In this document: positions 1-8,028 of the stretch, piece after piece | How positions within the stretch are numbered: position 1 is the first letter of the stretch | Layout of the letters: every line of letters starts with the position of its first letter | From: Segniliparus sp051660745 | GTDB lineage: Bacteria; Actinomycetota; Actinomycetes; Mycobacteriales; Mycobacteriaceae | Direction of reading: 5' to 3' | Assembly: GCF_051660745.1 (NCBI RefSeq) | Contig: NZ_JBOFQF010000026.1 | Span: 1 to 64,000, forward strand | Length of the DNA: 64,000 bases | Program-made: the position numbers and the translations under genes | The notes under the pieces: model-generated | The model's input: only the letters and a program-made list of their open reading frames with translations | The model's database searches: none | Told to the model about the DNA's origin: nothing

Positions 1-128
1 AGTCCCCCGCCGGGCGCAAGGCCTCGCTGCACAAGCCGAACCCGGACGGCGGCCCGAGCATCATCACCTCGCTCGTCCAGTACGGTCCCACGACCGAGCA
101 GGTCCTCAACACCTGCGGCCAGTTCTGA
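1..128 (+). CDS. C-terminal fragment of a small exported protein (partial)
   Basis: Only the last 41 codons lie in the window, ending in TGA at 126-128. The tail ends in ...VLNTCGQF. A single cysteine a few residues from the C-terminus is also seen in the next gene, which ends ...AACGKF plus a short tail and starts 2 nt downstream. That suggests, without proving it, that this is another member of the small two-cysteine exported family that continues to about 1.8 kb. The N-terminus and any signal peptide are outside the window. Function unknown. Confidence 0.6.
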   Translation, partial: SPAGRKASLHKPNPDGGPSIITSLVQYGPTTEQVLNTCGQF

Positions 129-130
129 GC

Positions 131-559
131 ATGTCTCGACCGAGCGCGGCGCGCTGGCCCCTCGCGGGCGTCCTTGTGGCGCTCGCGGCGGTCAGCGCGC
201 CCCTCGCCTCGGCGGATCCGGGCGATCCGCCGCATCCGGTGCCCTCGTGGTACCCCAATCCCGGCCCGCTCGAGTCCGCGCCGTGCACCGCCGACCAGGT
301 CTTGGACGCGGTCCAAGAGGTCACTCCCGATGTCTGGGCCAAGCTCAACGCCAGCGACGCGCGCGAGGGCAAATCGATGATCCAAGCGCGCAACTGGCTG
401 CTGGGCTACCTGAAGAACCAGCCGGGGAACCGGCGGATCAACTCCAAAGCGCCCAACGCCCACGAATACCGGCCGTACTGGATCAACGACGTCGGCGGCC
501 GGATGGACGCGGTCGTCGCCGCGTGCGGCAAATTCCCCCCTGGCGGCAGACAGCGCTAG
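131..559 (+). CDS. small exported two-cysteine protein, paralogue 1
   Basis: 142 aa with a Sec signal peptide: basic N-terminus, hydrophobic stretch about residues 11-25, and a likely cleavage after ASA before DPGDPP. The mature part has a conserved-looking CTADQVLDAV start and a C-terminal AACGKF, so one disulfide between the two cysteines about 80 residues apart is plausible. The ATG lies 2 nt after the preceding stop, which implies co-transcription. Residue pattern (C-x-A-D-Q-[IV]-L-D-A-[IV], later RNWL) is shared with the gene at 743-1270 and more weakly with 1413-1811. The size and the two cysteines recall small mycobacterial haem-binding exported proteins, but no haem ligand is evident. 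Function unknown. Confidence 0.7.
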   Translation: MSRPSAARWPLAGVLVALAAVSAPLASADPGDPPHPVPSWYPNPGPLESAPCTADQVLDAVQEVTPDVWAKLNASDAREGKSMIQARNWLLGYLKNQPGNRRINSKAPNAHEYRPYWINDVGGRMDAVVAACGKFPPGGRQR

Positions 560-742
560 CTCGGGCGGCCCTGCACCGACCTCGCCCTCGGCTGCATAAT
601 CCGATCCTTGGGCTTGTGAGCTTTTCGGCGCCGCGCGTCAATTTTTCCGCCGTTTCCTTGTCACTACGACGACGGCATGCGGACATTCTCCGGACGTACC
701 TTGGCTGGATATCGTCCACCGCCAGCGCCACCGGAGAGCCCC

Positions 743-1270
743 ATGCCACCGTTTGTTTCTCGACGTCTCTCCAGCGTCGTGCTCGCAGTCTGTGCCGCCG
801 CAGGCGGACTCGCCCCGACGGCGGCGGCCGACCCCGTCCCCGCGACGACCCCGACGCAGGACCCGTCGAACTCGGCGAAGCACACCTCCCAGGCCATCGA
901 CCTCACGTTCTTCCGCAAGACCCCGTGCAACGCGGATCAAATTCTCGACGCGATTCAAAAGGTCGCCCCCGACCAATGGGCGCTGATCAAGAAGGAGCCG
1001 AACGGGTCCCGCAAACAGAAGTGGGTCCGCAACTGGCTCGTCATGATCATCGGGTCCGTCGGCGCCCGTCCCGGCATCCTCGACGTCGACGAAATCGACA
1101 ATCTCTTCGGCGAATCGTTCTGGAAGCAGATAACTCCGTACCAGGACCAGATCGCGGAGGTGTGCAGCGGCGGCGATCTGCGCCCGGCGGACAAGACCGG
1201 CCCGAAGGGCAAGAAGGCTCCGAAATTCGATCCCGACTACAGCTCGGGCCCGCCCGCGACCGTCCACTAG
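743..1270 (+). CDS. small exported two-cysteine protein, paralogue 2
   Basis: 175 aa from the ATG at 743, chosen because GGAGAG precedes it by about 6 nt and translation begins directly with a signal peptide (MPPFVSRRLSSVVLAV..., cleavage near AAADP). Upstream in-frame starts would add an unlikely leader. The mature protein holds CNADQILDAIQKVAPDQW, RNWL and a late EVCSGG, the same order as in the neighbouring paralogues, followed by a Lys/Pro-rich tail. Probably secreted, with one disulfide. No recognised catalytic motif. Confidence 0.7.
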   Translation: MPPFVSRRLSSVVLAVCAAAGGLAPTAAADPVPATTPTQDPSNSAKHTSQAIDLTFFRKTPCNADQILDAIQKVAPDQWALIKKEPNGSRKQKWVRNWLVMIIGSVGARPGILDVDEIDNLFGESFWKQITPYQDQIAEVCSGGDLRPADKTGPKGKKAPKFDPDYSSGPPATVH

Positions 1271-1306
1271 GGCCCCCCGCAGAGGCGCCGGACGCTCTTT
1301 CTCGTA

Positions 1307-1330
1307 ACCCGATGTTTTCAAACATCGGGT
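1307..1330. terminator. 11-bp inverted repeat between two exported-protein genes
   Basis: ACCCGATGTTT (1307-1317) and AAACATCGGGT (1320-1330) are perfect complements separated by 2 nt, so the RNA would form a stable hairpin. It begins 36 nt after the stop at 1270 and lies well before the start at 1413. No U-run follows the stem, so an operator or attenuator is an alternative to a terminator. Confidence 0.45.
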
Positions 1331-1412
1331 GAACGAAAAGCGGCTTCCTGATACACTCGTAGCCCTGAGCTGCTCGAAAGCCAGCTCAGGGAGCTGCGAA
1401 TCAGGAGTGGTC

Positions 1413-1811
1413 ATGCCAAGGTTGTCTTCCGCCCGCCGGAGCGCCGGTCTCGCGTTCGCCGGACTTGCCGTGCTGACCATGGGCTCCAGCCCGAACGCCG
1501 CCGCGGACGACAACGCGATCGGCCTCGATTTCTTCAAGAACACCAAATGCTCCGCGTGGCAGATCTACCACGCGATGGAGCGGGTGGCGCCCGAGGAGAT
1601 CGCGAAGATCAAGTCCGGACCGGTTGGCAGCCGCAGGCAGAAATGGCTGTTGAACTGGCTCATCCGCACCCGTGAGGCCACCGACGCGGGCTCGGTCATC
1701 CCCGCGTACGAGAACAGCACCGGCGGCATGTTCGGCGACATCGACTGGCGCACCCGGTTCCTGCCCTACGAGCAGCAGATCTCCGAGGACTGCTCGAAAG
1801 AGAACGGCTGA
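1413..1811 (+). CDS. small exported two-cysteine protein, paralogue 3
   Basis: 132 aa from the ATG at 1413, which has AGGAG 5 nt upstream (1403-1407). The signal peptide is MPRLSSARRSAGLAFAGLAV... with cleavage near NAAADD. The mature part begins GLDFFKNTKCSAWQIYHAM, which parallels DLTFFRKTPCNADQILDAI in paralogue 2, then RRQKWLLNWL (paralogue 2 has RKQKWVRNWL) and a final EDCSKENG. The two cysteines again bracket the domain. Last member of the tandem array; function unknown. Confidence 0.7.
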   Translation: MPRLSSARRSAGLAFAGLAVLTMGSSPNAAADDNAIGLDFFKNTKCSAWQIYHAMERVAPEEIAKIKSGPVGSRRQKWLLNWLIRTREATDAGSVIPAYENSTGGMFGDIDWRTRFLPYEQQISEDCSKENG

Positions 1812-1962
1812 CCGGCCCAGCAGCGCGTCCCATTCCTCAGGCGTACTCGCGCTGAGGACGCCTCTATGTCTCACCTCTTGCCGCCACGAGCATGCGCGTC
1901 GAAGCACCATCGCAAAGCCCTCGCTGATCCAGATGGATGCATCGCAAGGCCGCAGGCGACGA

Positions 1963-2001
1963 CGCGTACGTGCTAGCGAGGAACGAGCGGGGTACGCGAG
2001 G
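1963..2001. repeat. dispersed intergenic repeat, copy 1
   Basis: Positions 1975-2001 (27 bp, core GAGGAACGAGCGGGGTAC) recur exactly at 20774-20800. In both copies the element is bounded by GCGTAC...GTACGC arms (here CGCGTAC at 1963-1969 and GTACGCG at 1992-1998), so it can fold as a stem-loop. Both copies sit just beyond the 3' end of a minus-strand gene. The rest of 1812-1962 shows no convincing gene. Confidence 0.6.
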
Positions 2002-2040
2002 AGCCGAGAACGCCGCGAGGCGCCATCTGGGCAGTGAGCA

Positions 2041-3903
2041 CTACGAAAGGCGGGAGCGGAGGGCCTGAAGCTCTTCCCCGAGCCCCTTCGGGAGCCGGTC
2101 GCCGATGAACTCGAACCACTGCTCGATGCCGGGGACCTCGGCCTGCCACTCCTCGGCGCGGACCGCGATCGCCTCTTCGACATCGGCGCGGTCGGCTTCG
2201 AGCCCGGCGAGGTCGAGCTCTTCGAACTTCGGCGCGACACCGATGGGGGTCTCGACGCCCTGCGCTTTGCCTTGGACCCGCTCGGCGATCCATTTGAGCA
2301 CACGGGAGTTCTCGCCGAAGCCCGGCCACAGGAACCTGCCGTCGTCGCCGCGGCGGAACCAGTTCACATAGAAGATCTTCGGCAGCTTCGACTCGTCGGC
2401 CTTCTCGCCGACCTCGATCCAATGCTGCAGGTAGTCGCCGATGTGGTAGCCCATGAACGGCAGCATGGCCATGGGGTCGCGCCGGATCGCGCCGACCTCG
2501 CCCTCGGCCGCGGCGGTCTGCTCCGAGGAGAGCGTGCTCGCGAGGAACACGCCCTGGCGCCAGCCGAAGGACTGGGACACCAGCGGGACCGTGGTCTTGC
2601 GCCTGCCGCCGAAAAGGATCGCTGAGAGCGGCACGCCCTTCGGGTCCTGCCACTCGGGCGCGACGGTCGGGCACTGCTCGATCGGGGCGCAGTAGCGGGA
2701 GTTCGGGTGGGCCGCCCTGGTCTTGGACTCGGGGGTCCAGTCGTTGCCCTCCCAGTCGGTCAGATGCGCGGGCTTGCCGCCCATGCCTTCCCACCAGATG
2801 TCGCCGTCGTCGGTGAGCGCGACGTTGGTGAAGATCGAGTTGCCCCCGGCGAACGTCGTCATCGCGTTCGGGTTCGAGCTCTCGCCGGTGCCGGGCGCGA
2901 CGCCGAAGAACCCCGCCTCGGGGTTGGTCGCGTACAGCCGCCCGTCCTCGCCGAAGCGGATCCACGCGATGTCGTCGCCGATGGTCTCCGCCTTCCAGCC
3001 GGGGATGGTGGGCTGGATCATCGCCAGGTTGGTCTTGCCGCAGGCGCTGGGGAAGGCCGCCGCGATGTAGAAGACCTCGCCCTCGGGGGAGGTGAGCTTC
3101 AAGATCAGCATGTGCTCGGCGAGCCAGCCCTCGTCCCGGCCCATGACCGAGGCGATGCGCAGCGAGTAGCATTTCTTGCCCAAGAGTGCGTTCCCGCCGT
3201 AGCCGGAGCCGTAGCTCCAGATCTCACGGGTCTCGGGGAAGTGGGTGATGTATTTGGTGCTGTTGCACGGCCACGGCACGTCGGCCTCGCCGGGGGCGAG
3301 CGGCGCGCCGACCGAGTGCAGCCCCTTCACGTAGCTCCCGTCCTTGCCGAGCAGCTCCCACACCGGGACACCCATGCGGCTCATGATCCGCATGGACAGC
3401 ACCACGTACTCGGAGTCGGTGAGCTCGACGCCGAGCTTGGGCTCGGGGGCGTCCAGCGGGCCCATGCAGTACGCGATCACGTACATGGTGCGCCCGCGCA
3501 TGCTGCCCTTGTACAGCCCGGTCAGCGTTTCCCGCATCTCTTTGGGCGCCACCCAGTTGTTGGTCGGCCCGGCGTCCGCCTCGTCCTCGGAGCAGATGAA
3601 CGTGCGCGACTCGACCCTGGCCACGTCTGCGGCGGCCGAGCGGGCGAGGAACGAGTTCGGCTTGCGCTCGGGGTTCAGCCGGACGAAGGAGCCCGCCGCG
3701 ACGAGCTTCTCCGCGAGGCGGTCCCATTCGGCTTCGCTGCCGTCGACGAAGACGACGTCGTCGGGAGTGGTGAGCTCGGCGACCTCGCGGACCCAGGAGA
3801 GCACCTCTTGGTGCTGGGTCGGGGCTTGCTCCAAGATCTTTTCGAGGACGGGCTGGCTGAAGCCCTGCTGCGTCGACGCGGCCTCGGCGATGTTCTGGCT
3901 CAA
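2041..3903 (-). CDS. pckG: phosphoenolpyruvate carboxykinase (GTP)
   Basis: 620 aa, full length for GTP-type PEP carboxykinases (about 600-620). It catalyses oxaloacetate + GTP to PEP + GDP + CO2, the first committed gluconeogenic step and a carbon-source switch in mycobacteria. The P-loop kinase motif FPSACGKTNLAM is present around residues 283-295, followed by FFGVAPGTG and the family's characteristic C-terminal region. The start is TTG at 3903 with GGAAGG upstream. Mtb pckA (Rv0211) likewise sits beyond the Rv0209/Rv0210 pair, so the position supports orthology. Soluble and cytosolic. Confidence 0.96.
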   Translation of the reverse strand: MSQNIAEAASTQQGFSQPVLEKILEQAPTQHQEVLSWVREVAELTTPDDVVFVDGSEAEWDRLAEKLVAAGSFVRLNPERKPNSFLARSAAADVARVESRTFICSEDEADAGPTNNWVAPKEMRETLTGLYKGSMRGRTMYVIAYCMGPLDAPEPKLGVELTDSEYVVLSMRIMSRMGVPVWELLGKDGSYVKGLHSVGAPLAPGEADVPWPCNSTKYITHFPETREIWSYGSGYGGNALLGKKCYSLRIASVMGRDEGWLAEHMLILKLTSPEGEVFYIAAAFPSACGKTNLAMIQPTIPGWKAETIGDDIAWIRFGEDGRLYATNPEAGFFGVAPGTGESSNPNAMTTFAGGNSIFTNVALTDDGDIWWEGMGGKPAHLTDWEGNDWTPESKTRAAHPNSRYCAPIEQCPTVAPEWQDPKGVPLSAILFGGRRKTTVPLVSQSFGWRQGVFLASTLSSEQTAAAEGEVGAIRRDPMAMLPFMGYHIGDYLQHWIEVGEKADESKLPKIFYVNWFRRGDDGRFLWPGFGENSRVLKWIAERVQGKAQGVETPIGVAPKFEELDLAGLEADRADVEEAIAVRAEEWQAEVPGIEQWFEFIGDRLPKGLGEELQALRSRLS

Positions 3904-3931
3904 GAGTTCCGACCCTTCCTGGATTTTTTCG

Positions 3932-4309
3932 TCAGAGCAGTTGCCCGCTGTCCATCATCTCCCAATGCCTGTGCACGCCTTGGCGGTCGCCGGTCGGCTG
4001 GGCGGCAGAAGCCGCGTCAGCCGCGAAATGCCAACGCTCGTAGTGGCCCTCATGGTCCACCCGGTACGCGTAGTCGGCGACGCCGTCGTGGTCGACATCG
4101 GTGTACACCGTGATGTCGTGATCAGTGGCAACGGTGCACGTGTCCATTATCCCGTCCCCGTTCGCGGACACCGTCGGGGGGCCGAGGTCGACCATGCTCG
4201 TCCCCTGCTCTGCCCACATGTGCCCATTGCCCCCATGCCCGTCCGCAATGCCCTCCGGGGCAGAGGGCAGCCCCGTGAAGGCGGAGAAGAATTCATCGGC
4301 CATCCTCAA
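3932..4309 (-). CDS. DUF6802-like small protein with Asp-rich loops
   Basis: 125 aa from a TTG at 4309 (GAGGGG 7 nt upstream); ATG at 4303 is the alternative. The centre reads GDGIMDTCTVATDHDI then DVDHDGVADYAYRVDHEG, i.e. aspartate-rich loops like the calcium-binding DxDxDG repeats of EF-hand or thrombospondin type 3 modules, ending in a YERWHF motif. I recall this architecture as the actinobacterial DUF6802 family. No signal peptide is visible. It sits between the Rv0210-like gene and pckG on the same strand, in a position where Mtb has no gene. Function unknown. Confidence 0.6.
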   Translation of the reverse strand: MRMADEFFSAFTGLPSAPEGIADGHGGNGHMWAEQGTSMVDLGPPTVSANGDGIMDTCTVATDHDITVYTDVDHDGVADYAYRVDHEGHYERWHFAADAASAAQPTGDRQGVHRHWEMMDSGQLL

Positions 4310-4369
4310 ACTCTATCCCCTCGCAGCGAGCGCGGCAACCGCAGGCGGCGCTTCCCGCCCGAGATCTCG

Positions 4370-5914
4370 CTAACCGTGTTGATCTGCGGCGTTCGCGAGC
4401 GCCACGAGGCCTTTGCGGATCGTGAAGATCTCCGACCGCTCGCGCTCGCGCTGCGAGCGCAACCGGGTCAGCCGCGTGGCGATGTCCTTCGCGGTCTGCT
4501 CGAGCTCGTCCATCCGTTGCTCGCTCCGCAGCCGCTGCCGCACGAAAAGGTCGTCGAGGACTTGTGTGAGTTCGGTCTCCGCGTGGAGCAGGCCCGCGGT
4601 GATCATCTGCTCCAACTGGCCCCGGCGGTAGGCCACGGCTTCCGTGACCCAGGCCACGGCCATCTGCCTGCCCGACGAGAGCCTGCGGATGGAGACGACG
4701 GCCATCGCAATCGCGAGGCCGAGCACCGCGACGAGCGGCACGCTCCACGCCGCGAGCCCCGGCACCCGCTGGAACGGCAGCACGGCGATCCGCCCGAGGC
4801 CGACGCCCGCCGAGACGCCCAGGAGGACGACGACGAAGTCCTCGATGCCCCAGGAGCCGAACTTCGGCGGGTCGAGATGCTCCTGCGGGCGCAGCTCGGG
4901 CTGCGCGAAGAGCGAGATGGCGCGCAGGTCCGGGCGGCCGAGGACCGCCGAGCTGATCGCCGCGATCCGCCCCTGGCACGACATGGTCACCCGCTGGTCG
5001 AGCTCGAGGATTTTCGGCTTGACGACCTCGATGAGGTTTTTCAGCTCGCGCCCGGACGCTTTGGACGCGCGCTCGCGGACCTGCGCCGACGTGGACCGGG
5101 CCATGGAGTTGAGCTCGACCGCGAGGTCGACCCGCGCCAGCTGCAGCTGGCTGCGCAGCATGTCGCGGCTCTCGGTCCGGCTCGCGTCCTGGTTGCGGTG
5201 CTCTTGGGTCCGCTCGCGCAGCACCCTGCGGTGCTCCGCCGAGAGCGCCTCCTCGGGGGCGGGGTCCTGCGAGCGCATCCCGGCCTCGGAGAGCTGCCCG
5301 TCGAGGTAGCGCAGCCAGTTTTGATACGTCCGCGTCTCAGCGGGCACGCTCTCGATCCGGCGCAGGTCGGCGGCCAGCTCGCGCAGGCCGGAGGCCGCGC
5401 TCCACTGCCGCACCTGCAGCGGGTCGTGCGCGTTCATCGCCAGATGGTGCAACCGCGCGGAGACCGGGTGCAGCCGGGCGGAGGCGAACCGGGGGCCGAG
5501 GCCTTCGAGCGCTTGCGCGTCCCTGGCCTGCGTCCCGCGCCAGTTCTCGTACGCGTCGATCTTCGTGACCGCGAACGCGATGTGGTGCACCCGCCCAGCG
5601 ACGGCCCGCACCACGGCAAGGTCCGTCTTGTCGACCGGCGCCCCCGCGTCGAGTACGACCAGCGCCGCTTTCGCCCCGATCAACGCGAACGCCGCGAGGT
5701 CCGCCTCGTTGACCTCGCGCACGTCGATGCCGGGGGCCTCCTCCGCCAACGCCGCGATGAGCTCGCTCTTCCCGCTGCCCGCCGCGCCGACGACCGCGAT
5801 CGGCCCCGTCGCGGGCGTCGCGGCGTCCAGCACGAGGTCCGGCTGGAGCCTGCGCAAGATGGAGCGGGCCCGCACAGGCCAGTCCTCCTGAGCGCCGTCC
5901 CGGCTCACGCTCAT
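4370..5914 (-). CDS. dynamin-like membrane GTPase (Rv0210-type), second of pair
   Basis: 514 aa. P-loop VVGAAGSGKSEL near residue 50, a central helical part, then two adjacent hydrophobic segments (FVVVLLGVSAGVGLG and LAAWSVPLVAVLGLAIAMAV) that would form a membrane hairpin, followed by a long charged coiled coil (EQMITAGLLHAETELTQVL through RLRSQRERERSE). This is the layout of bacterial dynamin-like proteins, which remodel membranes on GTP hydrolysis. The ATG overlaps the TGA of the upstream GTPase gene (ATGA), so the two are translationally coupled. By position it matches Mtb Rv0210. A membrane role near the MmpL3 locus is inference. Confidence 0.75.
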   Translation of the reverse strand: MSVSRDGAQEDWPVRARSILRRLQPDLVLDAATPATGPIAVVGAAGSGKSELIAALAEEAPGIDVREVNEADLAAFALIGAKAALVVLDAGAPVDKTDLAVVRAVAGRVHHIAFAVTKIDAYENWRGTQARDAQALEGLGPRFASARLHPVSARLHHLAMNAHDPLQVRQWSAASGLRELAADLRRIESVPAETRTYQNWLRYLDGQLSEAGMRSQDPAPEEALSAEHRRVLRERTQEHRNQDASRTESRDMLRSQLQLARVDLAVELNSMARSTSAQVRERASKASGRELKNLIEVVKPKILELDQRVTMSCQGRIAAISSAVLGRPDLRAISLFAQPELRPQEHLDPPKFGSWGIEDFVVVLLGVSAGVGLGRIAVLPFQRVPGLAAWSVPLVAVLGLAIAMAVVSIRRLSSGRQMAVAWVTEAVAYRRGQLEQMITAGLLHAETELTQVLDDLFVRQRLRSEQRMDELEQTAKDIATRLTRLRSQRERERSEIFTIRKGLVALANAADQHG

Positions 5915-7092
5915 GCCGGATGACCAGGTCGTGAGCGCTCCGCCCACGACCGGAGAAAACCGACGTGCAAGTCCCATGCGAGGCCCGCCGCCCTCGGATC
6001 CGACGAACGCGTCCCGAGCTCGCGGAATCGGACCGCCCGGTCCAACGCCGCGCGCGGATCGGCGGACGGGCCCGCGCCGTCCCCCAGTTCGTCCTGGCCG
6101 AGCACGCCGCTGCCGAGGGCCGCGTCCATGCGCAGCCGCGCGACCGGGGCGCCCGCCAGCATCGTCTCGATCTCGTCCCGCAGCACCCCGAGCGCGGCGG
6201 CCTGCTCCAGCTTGGCCAGGAACTCGCTGATCCGGCGGGCCCTGGCCTTGACCGCAAGCCCCTGCAGGCTCGGGATGAACGCGCCGAACCCGCTGAGCTC
6301 CCGCAGCAGGTCGGTCAGCACCTCCGGATCGCGGTACGCCTCCACATGCAGCGCGCCGAACGCGCAGTACAGCCCGTAGATCCCGATCTCGCGCAGCAGG
6401 CGCTCGCGCTCGGCGGTCCCGACCGGCGAGCCGCGCCCCGCTTCGAGGAACAGCTCCGCAGACGGCGGCATCGTCTCCTCCGCGTCCGCGATGGCCTGGA
6501 GCCAGCCGTACGTGACCGCGTCCACCGACGCGTTCGCGAGCAGGGCGACGGCGGGGAAGACCGGATACCCCAGCTCCCTCGTCGACCGCGCGGCCGCTTC
6601 GCCCGCCTGGTCCCACAGCCCGGAGTCGCCGGGGGTCGAGATGGTGTCGCATTTGTTGAGCAAGCCGCAGGCCATCGTGTTGTCCACAGCTTTGCTGGCG
6701 TCCTTGTCCGCGCTCCGCGCGGCGGCGGCCAGCACATGCAGGACGATCTCGGGCGGCTCCTGGCTCTGTTCGAGGTCGCACTCGACGAACGCCAGCTCGC
6801 CCTCCAACGGCGGGGCGAGGACCTGGACGACCTTCGACTTCCCCACCCCCTCTCGGCCTTTCACCGCGACCCGGATCGGAGCGGAGAGCACCTTGCCCAG
6901 CTCGTCCGCCGCCGCGAGTGCCCGTGGGCCGGACCGCTCGGCCGCCGCCCGCAGCGACGACACCAGGGCATTGGCCTCCCCGCGCGAAGACCAGCGATAC
7001 GCCCCCCAGGTCCCCTGTCCGCCCCCACCGATGTCGCGAGGGCCTGCAGAACGCTCCCCATGGCCTCCCATGTCCGGGAGTCCGTTCGTCAT
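5911..7092 (-). CDS. dynamin-like GTPase (Rv0209-type), first of pair
   Basis: 393 aa from ATG at 7092, chosen for AGGAG 5 nt upstream; an earlier in-frame start would add 25 unlikely residues. P-loop KGREGVGKSKVV near residue 85, and a candidate base-specificity region around LLNKCDTI. No transmembrane helix is visible, unlike its partner. The pair resembles paired bacterial dynamin-like proteins in which two unequal GTPases heterodimerise. Gene order (divergent from trmB-mmpL3, followed by the Rv0210-like gene and pckG) equals Mtb Rv0209. Confidence 0.72.
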   Translation of the reverse strand: MTNGLPDMGGHGERSAGPRDIGGGGQGTWGAYRWSSRGEANALVSSLRAAAERSGPRALAAADELGKVLSAPIRVAVKGREGVGKSKVVQVLAPPLEGELAFVECDLEQSQEPPEIVLHVLAAAARSADKDASKAVDNTMACGLLNKCDTISTPGDSGLWDQAGEAAARSTRELGYPVFPAVALLANASVDAVTYGWLQAIADAEETMPPSAELFLEAGRGSPVGTAERERLLREIGIYGLYCAFGALHVEAYRDPEVLTDLLRELSGFGAFIPSLQGLAVKARARRISEFLAKLEQAAALGVLRDEIETMLAGAPVARLRMDAALGSGVLGQDELGDGAGPSADPRAALDRAVRFRELGTRSSDPRAAGLAWDLHVGFLRSWAERSRPGHPA

Positions 7093-7201
7093 CGCCGCTC
7101 CTAATTCCACGCATGCGGCGCTCCCAACCCCAGGCGCGCTGCACATGCCTGACGGGCACTCTAGCAAAAGTCAGAGCGCGCCACGGCGCACGACCCTCTC
7201 C

Positions 7202-7271
7202 GGAGGTTTCGCCACGAGGGCCAACGCAACGCCTCCGACCTGGGGAGGCGTTGCTTCGTGAAGAAACCTCC
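7202..7271. promoter_or_regulatory. nested long inverted repeat upstream of trmB-mmpL3
   Basis: Three collinear complementary blocks nest: GGAGGTTTC (7202-7210) with GAAACCTCC (7263-7271), CACGA (7213-7217) with TCGTG (7256-7260), and GCAACGCCTCC (7226-7236) with GGAGGCGTTGC (7244-7254). The fold ends 24 nt before the trmB ATG in the 203-bp divergent spacer. It could be a terminator-like attenuator, an mRNA 5' structure or a large operator. Confidence 0.55.
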
Positions 7272-7295
7272 CGGATCCGGCACACTGGTAGGCCT

Positions 7296-8015
7296 ATGAC
7301 CGCACAGACTCCCCGCCGCCCCGTCGCCGTCACCGTCGGCCGCCGGGGCACGCTCTCCCCCGCCCTGCAGGACGTGTGGGACCGGCTGTGGCCGCAGCTC
7401 GGCCACCGAATTGTGGAGGGCGACCCCGAAGGGACGCTCCCCGACCTCGCGCAGTGGTTCGGCCGCGAGGCGCCGCTCGTCCTCGACATCGGCTTCGGCA
7501 ACGGGGCGGCCACCTTGTCCCTGGCCGAGCAGCTCCCCGACCACAATGTGATCGGCGTCGAGCGCTACAAGCCCGGACTCGCCCAACTGCTCCAAAGCCT
7601 CGGCGAGCGGGGCGTCGCGAACGTCCGGCTGCTGCGCACCGACGCGACCGGCCTGCTCGACCGGCTCGCCCCCGGCTCCGTCGCCATGGTCCGCGTGCTT
7701 TTTCCCGACCCGTGGCCGAAAACGAGGCACCACAAACGCCGTCTCGTGAACCTGTGGACCGTCTCCCAAATCGCCGAACGCCTCTGTGTCGGCGGTGTCC
7801 TGCACGTCGCGACCGACGACGCGAACTATGCTGAGGCGATAGCTGGCAGCCTTGCCGACGAGCCGCGCCTTGTCGCTTTGCCAGCGGAGCGCTCCGTTCC
7901 GAGCCGTCCGACCACGGCGTTCGAGGCGCGAGCGCAGCGGGCTGGCCGCTCGGTGACCGAGTTCGTCGTCAGCAAGCGAACCACGGGCTCTGGACACGAG
8001 CCCGGAAACGATTGA
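7296..8015 (+). CDS. trmB: tRNA (guanine-N7-)-methyltransferase
   Basis: 239 aa. TrmB methylates G46 of tRNA at N7 using S-adenosylmethionine. The SAM-binding motif is VLDIGFGNGAATLSLAEQLP, and the hallmark FPDPWPKTRHHKRRLV is intact; TDDANYAE follows near the C-terminal third. The start ATG at 7296 gives the usual N-terminus without the long upstream extension. It lies 13 nt before mmpL3, the two forming an operon as in Mtb, where trmB is Rv0208c. Mtb has a small gene (Rv0207c) between them that is absent here. Confidence 0.95.
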   Translation: MTAQTPRRPVAVTVGRRGTLSPALQDVWDRLWPQLGHRIVEGDPEGTLPDLAQWFGREAPLVLDIGFGNGAATLSLAEQLPDHNVIGVERYKPGLAQLLQSLGERGVANVRLLRTDATGLLDRLAPGSVAMVRVLFPDPWPKTRHHKRRLVNLWTVSQIAERLCVGGVLHVATDDANYAEAIAGSLADEPRLVALPAERSVPSRPTTAFEARAQRAGRSVTEFVVSKRTTGSGHEPGND

Positions 8016-8028
8016 GGAGCACACAGAC

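Noticed and set aside
638..1546. Long minus-strand open frame opposite the exported two-cysteine genes
   Set aside because: Arg-rich translation typical of an antisense frame in high-G+C DNA. The plus-strand genes have signal peptides, ribosome sites and paralogues.
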